64,000 nt of DNA, from contig JAAEQB010000075.1 of NCBI GenBank assembly GCA_024231975.1, positions 62,001-126,000 on the forward strand, given 5' to 3'. Both the position numbers and the translations under genes were made by a program. This stretch comes from Allobosea sp. GTDB taxonomy: Bacteria; Pseudomonadota; Alphaproteobacteria; Rhizobiales; Beijerinckiaceae. Numbering within the stretch: position 1 is the first letter of the stretch; each line of letters starts with the position of its first letter. This document shows positions 16,411 to 24,066 of this stretch, piece after piece. The notes below the pieces were generated by a model. The model had not been told where the DNA came from. It searched no databases and saw nothing but the letters and a program-made list of their open reading frames with translations.

Positions 16411-17304
16411 TCAGCTTCTTGGCTGCGCCAGCAGCGTGGCGACGCAGGTTTTCACCGAGTCCTGCCAGGGCGGCAGGCGCAGACTGTGGCGCTCGGCAAG
16501 CAGGCTGCAATCGAGCCTGGAATTGGCCGGCCGTCGCGCGGGGGTGGGATAGTCCGATGTCGGGATGCGCCTGACGCTCGCACTCGGACCGCCCAGCGCC
16601 GCCGAGGCGGCGAAGACGGCCTCCGCCAGATCGGCCCAGCTCGCCTCGCCGGTGCCGGCGGCGTGGAAGACGCCGCGCAGCAAGGTATCGCCAGGGCGGG
16701 CGATCAGCGCCTTCGCCATCGCGATGATCACCTCGGCAAGGTCGGGGGCGCTGGTCGGCGAGCCCGACTGGTTGCAGACGACGCCGATCTCGTCCCGGCT
16801 CTCGGCCAGGCGCAGCATGGTCTTCACGAAGTTGGCGCCGTAGGGGCTGTAGACCCAGGCGGTGCGCAGGATCGTCCAGTCGGCGGGGGACGCCGCAATG
16901 GCCTCCTCGCCGGCCAGCTTCGAGCGGCCATAGGCCGAGAGCGGGCCGACCGGATCACTCTCCAGCCAGGGGCGCGGCGCCAGGCCGTCGAAGACATAGT
17001 CTGTCGAGATGTGGATCAGCGGCACGCCAAGGGCCGCAGCCGCGGCGGCGACCGCGCCGGCACCTTCGCCATTGATGCGCATGGCCAGGTCCGGCTCGCT
17101 CTCGGCCCTGTCGACGGCGGTGTAGGCGGCGGCGTTGACGATGCAGTCGGGCTGTACGTTGGCGAGCGCCTGCCGAATGCCGTCGGGCTGCGACAGGTCG
17201 AGCTCGGGCCGGGCGACCGGGATGACGGTTACGTCCGCCGCCTGCGCGCAGGCGAGGAGGGATTGGACGACCTGCCCGGTCCGTCCGGTCACGGCTATGC
17301 GCAT
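16411..17304 (-). CDS. rfbD: dTDP-4-dehydrorhamnose reductase
   Basis: A 297-residue SDR-fold enzyme that reduces dTDP-4-dehydrorhamnose to dTDP-L-rhamnose. It has an N-terminal GRTGQVVQSL nucleotide-binding loop, VNAAAYTAVDRAE, HISTDYVFDG (catalytic Thr/Asp/Tyr region) and YGRSKLAGE with the YxxxK pair. It is transcribed with rfbA on the minus strand. The start at ATG 17304 fits the family length. Confidence 0.92.
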   Translation of the reverse strand: MRIAVTGRTGQVVQSLLACAQAADVTVIPVARPELDLSQPDGIRQALANVQPDCIVNAAAYTAVDRAESEPDLAMRINGEGAGAVAAAAAALGVPLIHISTDYVFDGLAPRPWLESDPVGPLSAYGRSKLAGEEAIAASPADWTILRTAWVYSPYGANFVKTMLRLAESRDEIGVVCNQSGSPTSAPDLAEVIIAMAKALIARPGDTLLRGVFHAAGTGEASWADLAEAVFAASAALGGPSASVRRIPTSDYPTPARRPANSRLDCSLLAERHSLRLPPWQDSVKTCVATLLAQPRS

Positions 17305-17358
17305 CGGGCCTTCGCCATCGGAAGCATGCGGCCGGTCTAGAGCATGGCGGGGAGGGGC

Positions 17359-18264
17359 TCAACCCGCAGCGTCGAAGCGGCGCCCTTCCTCGCAGAGCCA
17401 GGCGACCAGCGCGTCGAGGGCAGGGCTGCGCTCGCTCTGCGGCGTGACGGTCAGCCAGCAGCCGGTCGCGCTGTCGAAGCTGAGGCCGAGCGGATTGACC
17501 AGCGCGCCCGAGGCCAGTTCCTCGGCGACATAGCAGCGTGGGGTGAGCGCAACGCCCAGTCCGGCGACGGCAGCGCGGATGATCACGGAGTAATAGCCGT
17601 AGCGCACGGTATGGGCTGGAACCGCGCCGCGCAGGCCGTGCGCCTCGGTGAACTCGGCCCAGAAGGCCGGCATCTGGAAATGCTGCAGCAACGTCATCTT
17701 CTGGATGTCGGCGGCGCGATTGAAGCCGCCGAGGCGCTCCAGCGCGGAAGGGGCCGCCACGAGCGCGACCTGGCGCCCGAACAGATAATGCGATTCCCGG
17801 TCCGGCCAGGGGCCGAAGCCGTGGACGATCTCCAGATCGGCTTCCTCGATCTCGTTCTCGCTGACGAAATTGGTGAACTGGACGTCAATCTCGGGGTGCG
17901 CCTGGGCGAATTCCGGAAAGCGCTCCATCAGCCAGCGCTCGCCGGCGATGGCGATCATGTGCAGGCGGATCGGCCGGCCGATCGCAGCGCGCTCGGCAAG
18001 GCGGCGGGCGCCGCGCTCCATCTGCTCGATCGCGGCTTCGGCATAAGGACGATAGATCGTGCCGGCCTCGGTGGGTTTCAGCCCGGCTGGGCTGCGCTCG
18101 AACAGCTCGGTGCCGAGATGATCCTCCAGTGCCTGGATCTGCTTGGAGACGGCGCTCTGGGTCAGGTGCACTTCGCCGGCCGCCTTCGCCGTCGAGCCGA
18201 GGCGGGCGACGGCGAGGAAAACCCGGAGCGCCGTGGTCGACGGCGGGAGGTTGCGGCTGGCCAA
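17359..18264 (-). CDS. LysR-family regulator
   Basis: A 301-residue LysR protein: HTH at residues 10-65 (GSTAKAAGEVHLTQSAVSKQ) and a C-terminal inducer-binding domain. The start is a TTG at 18264 with AAGGA 8 bases upstream; no in-frame ATG precedes the HTH. It is divergent, with 94 bases between the starts, from the ArgH-like lyase and amino-acid ABC transporter operon, which is its likely target. The effector is probably the compound that operon imports and cleaves (inference). Confidence 0.87.
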   Translation of the reverse strand: MASRNLPPSTTALRVFLAVARLGSTAKAAGEVHLTQSAVSKQIQALEDHLGTELFERSPAGLKPTEAGTIYRPYAEAAIEQMERGARRLAERAAIGRPIRLHMIAIAGERWLMERFPEFAQAHPEIDVQFTNFVSENEIEEADLEIVHGFGPWPDRESHYLFGRQVALVAAPSALERLGGFNRAADIQKMTLLQHFQMPAFWAEFTEAHGLRGAVPAHTVRYGYYSVIIRAAVAGLGVALTPRCYVAEELASGALVNPLGLSFDSATGCWLTVTPQSERSPALDALVAWLCEEGRRFDAAG

Positions 18265-18358
18265 ATAGATATTCCTTCAGCGACTACCCTTGAGGAGATC
18301 GTTTCGTTTGCCGGTTGCGCGGTCAAGAGGGCAGTGTTTCAGGCAAGGGGAGAGCATC

Positions 18359-19774
18359 ATGAACCATAATACGCGTCTCTGGGGCGGCCGTTTCCGCAAG
18401 TCGCCCGATCCGCGCATGATGAAGCTGTCGAGCGCGGCCGGCGCCCATGCCCGCCTCGCGCCGCAGGATATCGCCGGCGGCAAGGCTCATGCGGCCGAGC
18501 TCGAACGTGCCGGGCTGCTCAGCCAGGACGAGTTCAAGACCATCGTCGCGGCGCTCGACGCAATCGCCGCGGATCTCGCTGCCGGGACGCTCGCGCCGGA
18601 CGAGAGCGACGAGGACGTCCATACCTTCATCGAGCGCGTGCTGACCGCGCGGATTGGCGCGACCGGCGCCAAGCTCAGGGCCGGACGCTCGCGCAACGAC
18701 CAGGCCGCCAACAACCTGAAGCTCTATCTGCGGGCCGAGGCGCGTTCGATCGGCGCGATGCTGGCCGAGCTGCTCGAGGCGATCGCCGGCCAGGCCGAGC
18801 GGCATGCAGCCTCGGTCTGCCCGGGCTTCACCCATCTGCAGAGCGCCCAGCCCGTCACCTTCGGCCACTGGCTTATGGCGCATGGCCAGGCCCTGTCGCG
18901 CGACGCCTCCCGCCTGCAGGACTGGGAGAAGCGCTCTTCGCTCTCGCCGCTGGGTGCCGCGGCGCTGGCGGGCTCGGCGATCGCGCTGACACCGGAGCTC
19001 AGCGCCAGGGCGCTCGGCTATGATGGCCCTTGCGAGAATTCGGTCGATGCCGTCGGCGCGCGTGACCATGTCGCGGAATTCCTGTTCGTTGCGGCGATGC
19101 TGGCGACGAACCTGTCGCGGCTGGCGGAGGAGGTGACGCTGTGGACCTCGCGCCAGTTCGGCTGGGTCGTCCTCGATGACGCCTTCGCGACCGGGTCCTC
19201 GATCATGCCGCAGAAGAAGAACCCGGATATCGCCGAGATCTCGCGCGGCCGCGCGGCCCGCCTGACCGGCGATCTCGTCGCCATGCTCGGCGCGTTGAAG
19301 GGTCTGCCGCTGGCCTATAACCGCGACCTCGCCGAGGACAAGCGCGCCGCCTTCGACGCGGTCGACGTGCTCGGCGAAGTGCTGCCGGCCTTCGCCGGGC
19401 TGGTCGAGACGATGGAAGCCAGGCCAGAGGTGATGCGGGCGCAGGCCGGCGCCGGCTTTGCGCTCGCGACCGAAGTCGCCGATCATCTTGCCCGCAAGGG
19501 CGTGCCCTTCGCCGAGGCGCATGAGATCAGCGGCGCGCTGGTGCGCTATTGCGAGGAGATGGGCCGCGAGCTCGAAGGGCTGGAGCCGGTGGAATTGCGC
19601 GCGATCGATCCGCGCCTCGACGAGAGCGTGCTCAAGGTGCTGACGCTCGATGCGGCGGTGGCGGCGCGCAGCGGCCATGGCGGCACGGCGCCGGCCAGGG
19701 TCGCTGAGCAGATCGGCCGCTTCCGTGGCTGGCTTTCCGGCTTCGCACAGTGGACGAGGGAGCGCGCGGCATGA
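18359..19774 (+). CDS. argH: Argininosuccinate lyase family protein
   Basis: A 471-residue fumarase/aspartase-superfamily lyase. It begins LWGGRFRKSPDP as ArgH proteins do and carries the signature loop GSSIMPQKKNPD with the catalytic serine. The canonical enzyme splits argininosuccinate into arginine and fumarate. Here the gene heads an operon with a polar amino-acid ABC transporter under a divergent LysR regulator, overlapping the permease start by 4 bases. That context suggests a catabolic role on an imported N-succinyl-type amino compound rather than arginine synthesis (inference). The ATG at 18359 begins the conserved N-terminus. Confidence 0.8.
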   Translation: MNHNTRLWGGRFRKSPDPRMMKLSSAAGAHARLAPQDIAGGKAHAAELERAGLLSQDEFKTIVAALDAIAADLAAGTLAPDESDEDVHTFIERVLTARIGATGAKLRAGRSRNDQAANNLKLYLRAEARSIGAMLAELLEAIAGQAERHAASVCPGFTHLQSAQPVTFGHWLMAHGQALSRDASRLQDWEKRSSLSPLGAAALAGSAIALTPELSARALGYDGPCENSVDAVGARDHVAEFLFVAAMLATNLSRLAEEVTLWTSRQFGWVVLDDAFATGSSIMPQKKNPDIAEISRGRAARLTGDLVAMLGALKGLPLAYNRDLAEDKRAAFDAVDVLGEVLPAFAGLVETMEARPEVMRAQAGAGFALATEVADHLARKGVPFAEAHEISGALVRYCEEMGRELEGLEPVELRAIDPRLDESVLKVLTLDAAVAARSGHGGTAPARVAEQIGRFRGWLSGFAQWTRERAA

Positions 19775-20664
19775 GCAGTGCAACCCAAACGATGCCGGAT
19801 CGCGGCCTTGCCGAGCTCGCCGGCCTGACCATCGTGCCCAAGCGCTTCTACGGGCGCTGGATCGCAGCGGCGGCGATCCTGTTCGTGCTCGCCTGGATCG
19901 TGAAGGCCTTCGCCCAGGGACAGATCGCCTGGCCGGTGGTGGCGCAGTTCTTCACCGCGCCGGCCATCCTCGCCGGCCTCGTCAACACGCTGATCATGAC
20001 GGTCTGTGCCATGGGGCTCGGCATCGTGCTCGGCGTCGTTTTCGCGATCATGTACATGTCGCCGAACCCGGTGCTGCGCGGGGTCGCGCTGTTCTACATC
20101 TGGTTCTTCCGCGGCACGCCGCTGCTGCTGCAATTGCTGCTCTGGTTTAACCTGGCGCTGGTCTTCCCGACGATCGGCATCCCCGGCGTGATCGAGTGGC
20201 GCACCATCGACATCATCGGCCCGTTCATGGCGACGCTGCTCGGCCTCGGCATGAACCAGGGCGCCTATACCGCCGAGGTGGTCCGCTCCGGCATCCTCTC
20301 GGTCGATCTCGGGCAGACCGAGGCCGCCAAGGCGATCGGCATGACCCGGCTGACCACCTTGCGCCGGATCGTGCTGCCGCAGGCGATGCGGGTGATCATC
20401 CCGCCGGTCGGCAACGAGGTGATCAGCATGGTCAAGCTGACCTCGGTCGCCAGCGTGATCCAGTTCTCCGAAATCCTGCGCAACGCGCAGAACGTCTACT
20501 ACGCCAATGCCCGCGTCATCGAACTGCTGATCGTCGCGGCCGGCTGGTATCTGCTGGTCGTCACCCTCCTGCAGGTCGGGCAGTTCTTCCTCGAACGGGC
20601 CTTCTCCAAAGGCCGGGGCGAGCGCCGCGCCAAGCCCCAGGTCGCCGAGGAGGCCGCCGCGTGA
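19771..20664 (+). CDS. Amino-acid ABC transporter permease
   Basis: A 297-residue HisM/GlnP-family inner-membrane permease with an N-terminal extension and five to six helices. The EAA loop, which docks on the ATPase, is seen in EAAKAIGMTRLTTLRRIVLPQA. FYIWFFRGTPLLLQLLL is the conserved motif of polar amino-acid permeases. The ATG at 19771 overlaps the lyase stop by 4 bases, and the stop overlaps the GTG start of the ATPase gene. It appears to be the only permease of the system in the operon, so it may work as a homodimer. Confidence 0.9.
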   Translation: MSSATQTMPDRGLAELAGLTIVPKRFYGRWIAAAAILFVLAWIVKAFAQGQIAWPVVAQFFTAPAILAGLVNTLIMTVCAMGLGIVLGVVFAIMYMSPNPVLRGVALFYIWFFRGTPLLLQLLLWFNLALVFPTIGIPGVIEWRTIDIIGPFMATLLGLGMNQGAYTAEVVRSGILSVDLGQTEAAKAIGMTRLTTLRRIVLPQAMRVIIPPVGNEVISMVKLTSVASVIQFSEILRNAQNVYYANARVIELLIVAAGWYLLVVTLLQVGQFFLERAFSKGRGERRAKPQVAEEAAA

Positions 20665-21434
20665 ACGCCTTGTCCCCGATCGTCGTCGCCGCCAGCGTCA
20701 CCAAGCAGTTCGGCCCGCTGAAGGCGCTGAACAATGTCTCGCTCTCGGTCAGCCCGGGCGCGGTGCAATGCATCATCGGCCCGTCCGGCTCCGGCAAGTC
20801 CACGCTGCTGCGCTGCATCAACCAGCTGGAAAAGATCGATGCCGGCGCGATCACCGTGGCTGGCGAGCTGATCGGCTATCGCCGCGTCGGCAACGAGCTG
20901 CACGAGCTCAGCGATGTCGAAATCGCACGCCAGCGTCTGAAGACCGGCATGGTCTTCCAGCGCTTCAACCTGTTCAACCACATGACGGTGCTGCAGAACA
21001 TTATCGAGGGCCCGCTCACGGTGCTGAAGCGGCCGCGGCGCGAGATCATCGCCGAGGCGATGGCGCTGCTCGATCGCGTCGGCCTGGCCGAGAAGCGCGA
21101 TTCCTATCCGATCGAGCTCTCCGGCGGCCAGCAGCAGCGCATCGCCATCGCCCGCGCGCTGGCGATGAAGCCGCAGGTCATGCTGTTCGACGAGCCGACT
21201 TCGGCGCTCGATCCCGAACTGGTCGGCGAGGTGCTCAACGTGATGCGCGACCTCGCCGCGACCGGCATGACGATGATCGTCGTTACCCATGAGCTCGGTT
21301 TTGCCCGCGAGGTCGCGAGCGACGTCGTCTTCATGGACAAGGGTGAGATCGTCGAGCAGGGCCCGCCGCAGCAGGTGCTGGTTGCGCCGGGCCAGGCCCG
21401 CACCCGCGATTTCATCGCCGCCGTTCTCAAGTGA
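20661..21434 (+). CDS. Amino-acid ABC transporter ATP-binding protein
   Basis: A 257-residue GlnQ/HisP-type ATPase. Walker A is GPSGSGKST, the signature motif is LSGGQQQR, Walker B is VMLFDEPTSALD, and the H-loop is VVTHELGFA. The start is GTG at 20661, overlapping the permease stop (GTGA), which indicates translational coupling. It energises uptake by the adjacent permease and binding protein. Confidence 0.92.
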   Translation: MNALSPIVVAASVTKQFGPLKALNNVSLSVSPGAVQCIIGPSGSGKSTLLRCINQLEKIDAGAITVAGELIGYRRVGNELHELSDVEIARQRLKTGMVFQRFNLFNHMTVLQNIIEGPLTVLKRPRREIIAEAMALLDRVGLAEKRDSYPIELSGGQQQRIAIARALAMKPQVMLFDEPTSALDPELVGEVLNVMRDLAATGMTMIVVTHELGFAREVASDVVFMDKGEIVEQGPPQQVLVAPGQARTRDFIAAVLK

Positions 21435-21457
21435 ATCCAAGACCACGTGAATCCAAG
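21431..21457 (+). repeat. 11-base direct repeat between ATPase and binding-protein genes
   Basis: GTGAATCCAAG occurs at 21431-21441 and again at 21447-21457, spanning the ATPase stop codon. It looks like a small local duplication with no evident function. Confidence 0.5.
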
Positions 21458-21479
21458 CAAAGACAAGAGGGAGACCACC

Positions 21480-22310
21480 ATGCTTCGCCTTTCGCTCGCC
21501 GCCGCGCTGCTCGCCGGCACCGCGCTCGCCGCCCAGGCCCAGGCTCTGCCGGACCGGATCAAGACCGCCGGCAAGATCGTCATTGCGACCCAGCCGAACT
21601 ATGCGCCGATCGTCTACAAGGATCCGGCGACCAACCAGATGGCCGGCTTCGACTACGAGCTCGGCGAGGCGATCGCCAAGGAGCTCGGCGTCAAGGCCGA
21701 ATGGCAGGACACCGCCTTCGCCCAGATGTTGCCCTCGCTGACGACCGGCCGCGTCGACATGGTGATGGCCGGGATGAGCGACCTGCCGGCGCGGCGCGAG
21801 ACGGTCGATTTCGTCGACTACATGGTCTCGGGTGCGCAGTTCTACACGGTCACCGCCTTCGCCTCGACGATCAAGTCGGTCGAGGATCTCTGCGGCAAGA
21901 GCGTCGGCGCCAGCCGCTCGACCAACTGGCCGAAGCAGATCGGCGAGTGGAGCGATGCCAACTGCGTCGCCAAGGGCAAGCCGGCGATCACCGTGGTCGG
22001 CACTGAAGGTTCGGTCGACGCCCGCACCCAGCTCAAGACGCAGCGCCTGCAGGGCGGCGTCCAGGGCAGCGAGACGATGACGCATTTCCAGAAGCTCGAG
22101 CCGAACACCTATATCCCGCTCGGCGAGCCCTTCACCCGCTCGCTGACCGGCATCCCGTTCCCGAAGACGGCCGAGGGCGGCCAGCTGCGCGACGCAGTCA
22201 AGGGCGCGCTGGAGCGGCTGCAGGCGAACGGCACCTATGACACGCTGATCGCGAAGTACGTCCAGCCGAGCAATGTGCTGAAGCCGATCTCGGTCAACAA
22301 GGGCGAGTGA
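21480..22310 (+). CDS. Amino-acid ABC transporter substrate-binding protein
   Basis: A 276-residue periplasmic family 3 solute-binding protein. The first 20 or so residues form a Sec signal peptide ending near AAQAQA. The mature part opens with IKTAGKIVIATQPNYAPIVYKD and has GFDYELGEAIAKELG, both typical of polar amino-acid receptors. The ATG at 21480 follows a strong AGAGGGAG ribosome site. An upstream in-frame GTG at 21447 would add a non-hydrophobic extension before the signal peptide and is unlikely. It completes the transporter encoded with the lyase. Confidence 0.9.
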   Translation: MLRLSLAAALLAGTALAAQAQALPDRIKTAGKIVIATQPNYAPIVYKDPATNQMAGFDYELGEAIAKELGVKAEWQDTAFAQMLPSLTTGRVDMVMAGMSDLPARRETVDFVDYMVSGAQFYTVTAFASTIKSVEDLCGKSVGASRSTNWPKQIGEWSDANCVAKGKPAITVVGTEGSVDARTQLKTQRLQGGVQGSETMTHFQKLEPNTYIPLGEPFTRSLTGIPFPKTAEGGQLRDAVKGALERLQANGTYDTLIAKYVQPSNVLKPISVNKGE

Positions 22311-22326
22311 GGCGGTCGTAGAGCTT

Positions 22327-22360
22327 TTGGCCGGCTTCCCTGTCGCGGGAGGCCGGCCAA
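22327..22360 (+). terminator. Hairpin after the binding-protein gene
   Basis: TTGGCCGGC and GCCGGCCAA pair across an inner TCCC/GGGA stem. It lies 17 bases past the binding-protein stop. No T run follows on the plus strand, so it may attenuate or stabilise mRNA rather than fully terminate before the toxin-antitoxin pair. Confidence 0.45.
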
Positions 22361-22400
22361 GATCACTGCCACCTCGTACGGCGCTGACGGCTGGGCGTTT

Positions 22401-22427
22401 GTCTGTTATACATTTAGTACAACAGAC
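22401..22427. promoter_or_regulatory. Toxin-antitoxin operator-promoter palindrome
   Basis: Arms GTCTGTTATAC and GTACAACAGAC flank ATTTA; one pair mismatches. The repeat ends 17 bases before the antitoxin ATG and holds TATAC-like -10 sequence, as expected for an autoregulated toxin-antitoxin promoter. Confidence 0.6.
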
Positions 22428-22444
22428 GAGCCGCGGAGCGCGCC

Positions 22445-22705
22445 ATGAACAAGCCCGAAAAGCCTGCCGGCGAGCAGGCCATGGTCCTGCAGGTCCGCAA
22501 GATCGGCAATTCGGTCGGCATCATCCTGCCCAAGGAGCTGCTGGCGCGGCTGAAACTGGCGGAAGGCGACAAGCTGACCGTGGTCGAGCAGCCGGAAGGC
22601 GCATTCAAGCTGTCGCCTCATGACGATTTGCACGAGCGCACCATGGTGATCGCGCGCAAGGCGATGAAGCAATACGCCAATGCGCTGCGCGAGCTGGCGA
22701 AATGA
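22445..22705 (+). CDS. AbrB/MazE-type antitoxin
   Basis: An 86-residue protein with a SpoVT/AbrB swapped-hairpin DNA-binding domain at about residues 15-50 (QVRKIGNSVGIILPKELL, then LAEGDKLTVVE) and a helical C-terminus that probably wraps the toxin. It overlaps the Doc-like toxin by 4 bases and follows a palindromic operator. AbrB-Doc pairs are a recognised alternative to Phd-Doc. It should bind its own promoter and neutralise the toxin. Confidence 0.85.
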   Translation: MNKPEKPAGEQAMVLQVRKIGNSVGIILPKELLARLKLAEGDKLTVVEQPEGAFKLSPHDDLHERTMVIARKAMKQYANALRELAK

Positions 22706-23097
22706 CGGAGCCGTTCTGGCTCACCCCTGACGTCGTCGCCGATATCCATTCCGAGCAACTGGCGCTCTTCGGCGGCCCCGACGGCATTCGGGATCGCGGC
22801 TTGCTGGAATCCGCTCTAGCGCGGCCTATAAACCGCTTCGCTTATGGCGAGACTGACATGGCGGTGCTGGTGGCGGCCTATGCGTTCGGCATCGCCAAGA
22901 ACCATCCCTTCATCGACGGCAACAAGCGCGTCTCGCTGCTGGCGCTGATCATCTTCCTTCGCCTGAACGGAATCGAGTTCGCGCCCAGTGAAGCCGATGC
23001 CGCCGCGATCATCCTCGCCCTCGCCGCCGGCGAGGTCGAGGAGGAGGGGCTGACACGCTGGATCCGCGACAACTGGCCGAAGGATGCATCGGTATGA
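22702..23097 (+). CDS. doc: Doc-type Fic-domain toxin
   Basis: A 131-residue Fic/Doc protein. The active motif is HPFIDGNKR at residues 68-76, with the GNKR variant found in Doc rather than the GNGR of AMP-transferring Fic proteins. Doc from phage P1 phosphorylates elongation factor Tu and stops translation; the same chemistry is expected but not shown here. All motif residues are intact, so the toxin is probably active. Its TGA stop overlaps the ATG of the next, metabolic gene by 4 bases, which is unusual for a toxin-antitoxin module. Confidence 0.85.
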   Translation: MTEPFWLTPDVVADIHSEQLALFGGPDGIRDRGLLESALARPINRFAYGETDMAVLVAAYAFGIAKNHPFIDGNKRVSLLALIIFLRLNGIEFAPSEADAAAIILALAAGEVEEEGLTRWIRDNWPKDASV

Positions 23098-23990
23098 CCA
23101 AGCCGATCTGGATCGAAGCCGCGATCAACGGGCCCTGGGGCAAGGAGCGCCAGCCCGGCATCCCGATCGCGATCCCCGACATCGTTGCCGACGGGATCGC
23201 TGCGGTCGAGGCCGGCGCCGCGATCGTCCATCTGCATGTCTATGATGTCGAGACCGGCCGCCAGCGCGACGACTGGGAGCTCTACGCCAAGGCGATCGAA
23301 GGGATCAGGGCCAAGGTCGACGCGATCGTCTACCCGACGATTCCGATCCTCGGTTCCGGTTACGCCGGCGACATGATCGGCTCGGGCCGCTACACGCATC
23401 TGGAAGAACTCGCCAAGCGCGGCCTGGTCGAATGGGGCGTACTCGATCCCGGCTCGTGCAACTGGACGACCTTCGCCGGCATCCCTGAGGGCGAGGCCGG
23501 CTTCATCTACCAGAATCCCGGCGAGCATATCCGCGAGGGCATGGCGGTGGCTCAGGCGCACAGGGTCCATCCGAGCTATGCGATCTACGAGCCCGGCTTC
23601 ACCCGGCTCGGTGCGGCGCTGGCCAAGGCCTATCCCGGCATGCCCAGCCCGATCTATCGGCTGATGTTCTCCGATGCCTTCGCCTGGGGTTTCCCGCCGA
23701 AGCCCTATGCGCTGGATGCCCATCTTGCCCTGCTGGCAGAGTGTGCGCCGCAGGCCCCGGTGATGATCGCCGGGCTCGGTGTCGATCTCGGTGAGATCGT
23801 CGCGCCGGCGGTCGCACGCGGCGTCCATGTCCGCGCCGGGCTGGAGGATGCGCCCTTCGGCGAGACGCGCAGCAATGCGCAACTGATCGCCGACATGGCT
23901 CGGAAGGTCGAGGCAGCCGGCGGGCGAGCGGCGAGCGTCGCGGAGATCAGGGCGAGCCTTGCGGCGATCGCGCAGGCCGGGCGATCCTGA
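23094..23990 (+). CDS. BKACE-family beta-keto acid cleavage enzyme (DUF849), copy 2
   Basis: A 298-residue DUF849 enzyme with metal histidines His46 and His48 (IVHLHVYD) and the conserved glutamate in VRAGLEDAPFG. It is clearly divergent from copy 1 at 12056, for example LDPGSCNW in place of LDLNTMF at the substrate loop, and so probably uses a different keto acid. Its start overlaps the toxin stop (ATGA), and the module before it separates it from the ABC transporter operon that it may belong to. Cleavage with acetyl-CoA to give acetoacetate and an acyl-CoA is the family reaction. Confidence 0.87.
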   Translation: MTKPIWIEAAINGPWGKERQPGIPIAIPDIVADGIAAVEAGAAIVHLHVYDVETGRQRDDWELYAKAIEGIRAKVDAIVYPTIPILGSGYAGDMIGSGRYTHLEELAKRGLVEWGVLDPGSCNWTTFAGIPEGEAGFIYQNPGEHIREGMAVAQAHRVHPSYAIYEPGFTRLGAALAKAYPGMPSPIYRLMFSDAFAWGFPPKPYALDAHLALLAECAPQAPVMIAGLGVDLGEIVAPAVARGVHVRAGLEDAPFGETRSNAQLIADMARKVEAAGGRAASVAEIRASLAAIAQAGRS

Positions 23991-24066
23991 GACAGCGTGT
24001 CGGCTGGCTTTCCCCGGCGGAGCGCCTACATCCTGGATACGATACCGCCCGACACCGCGAGCCCGC

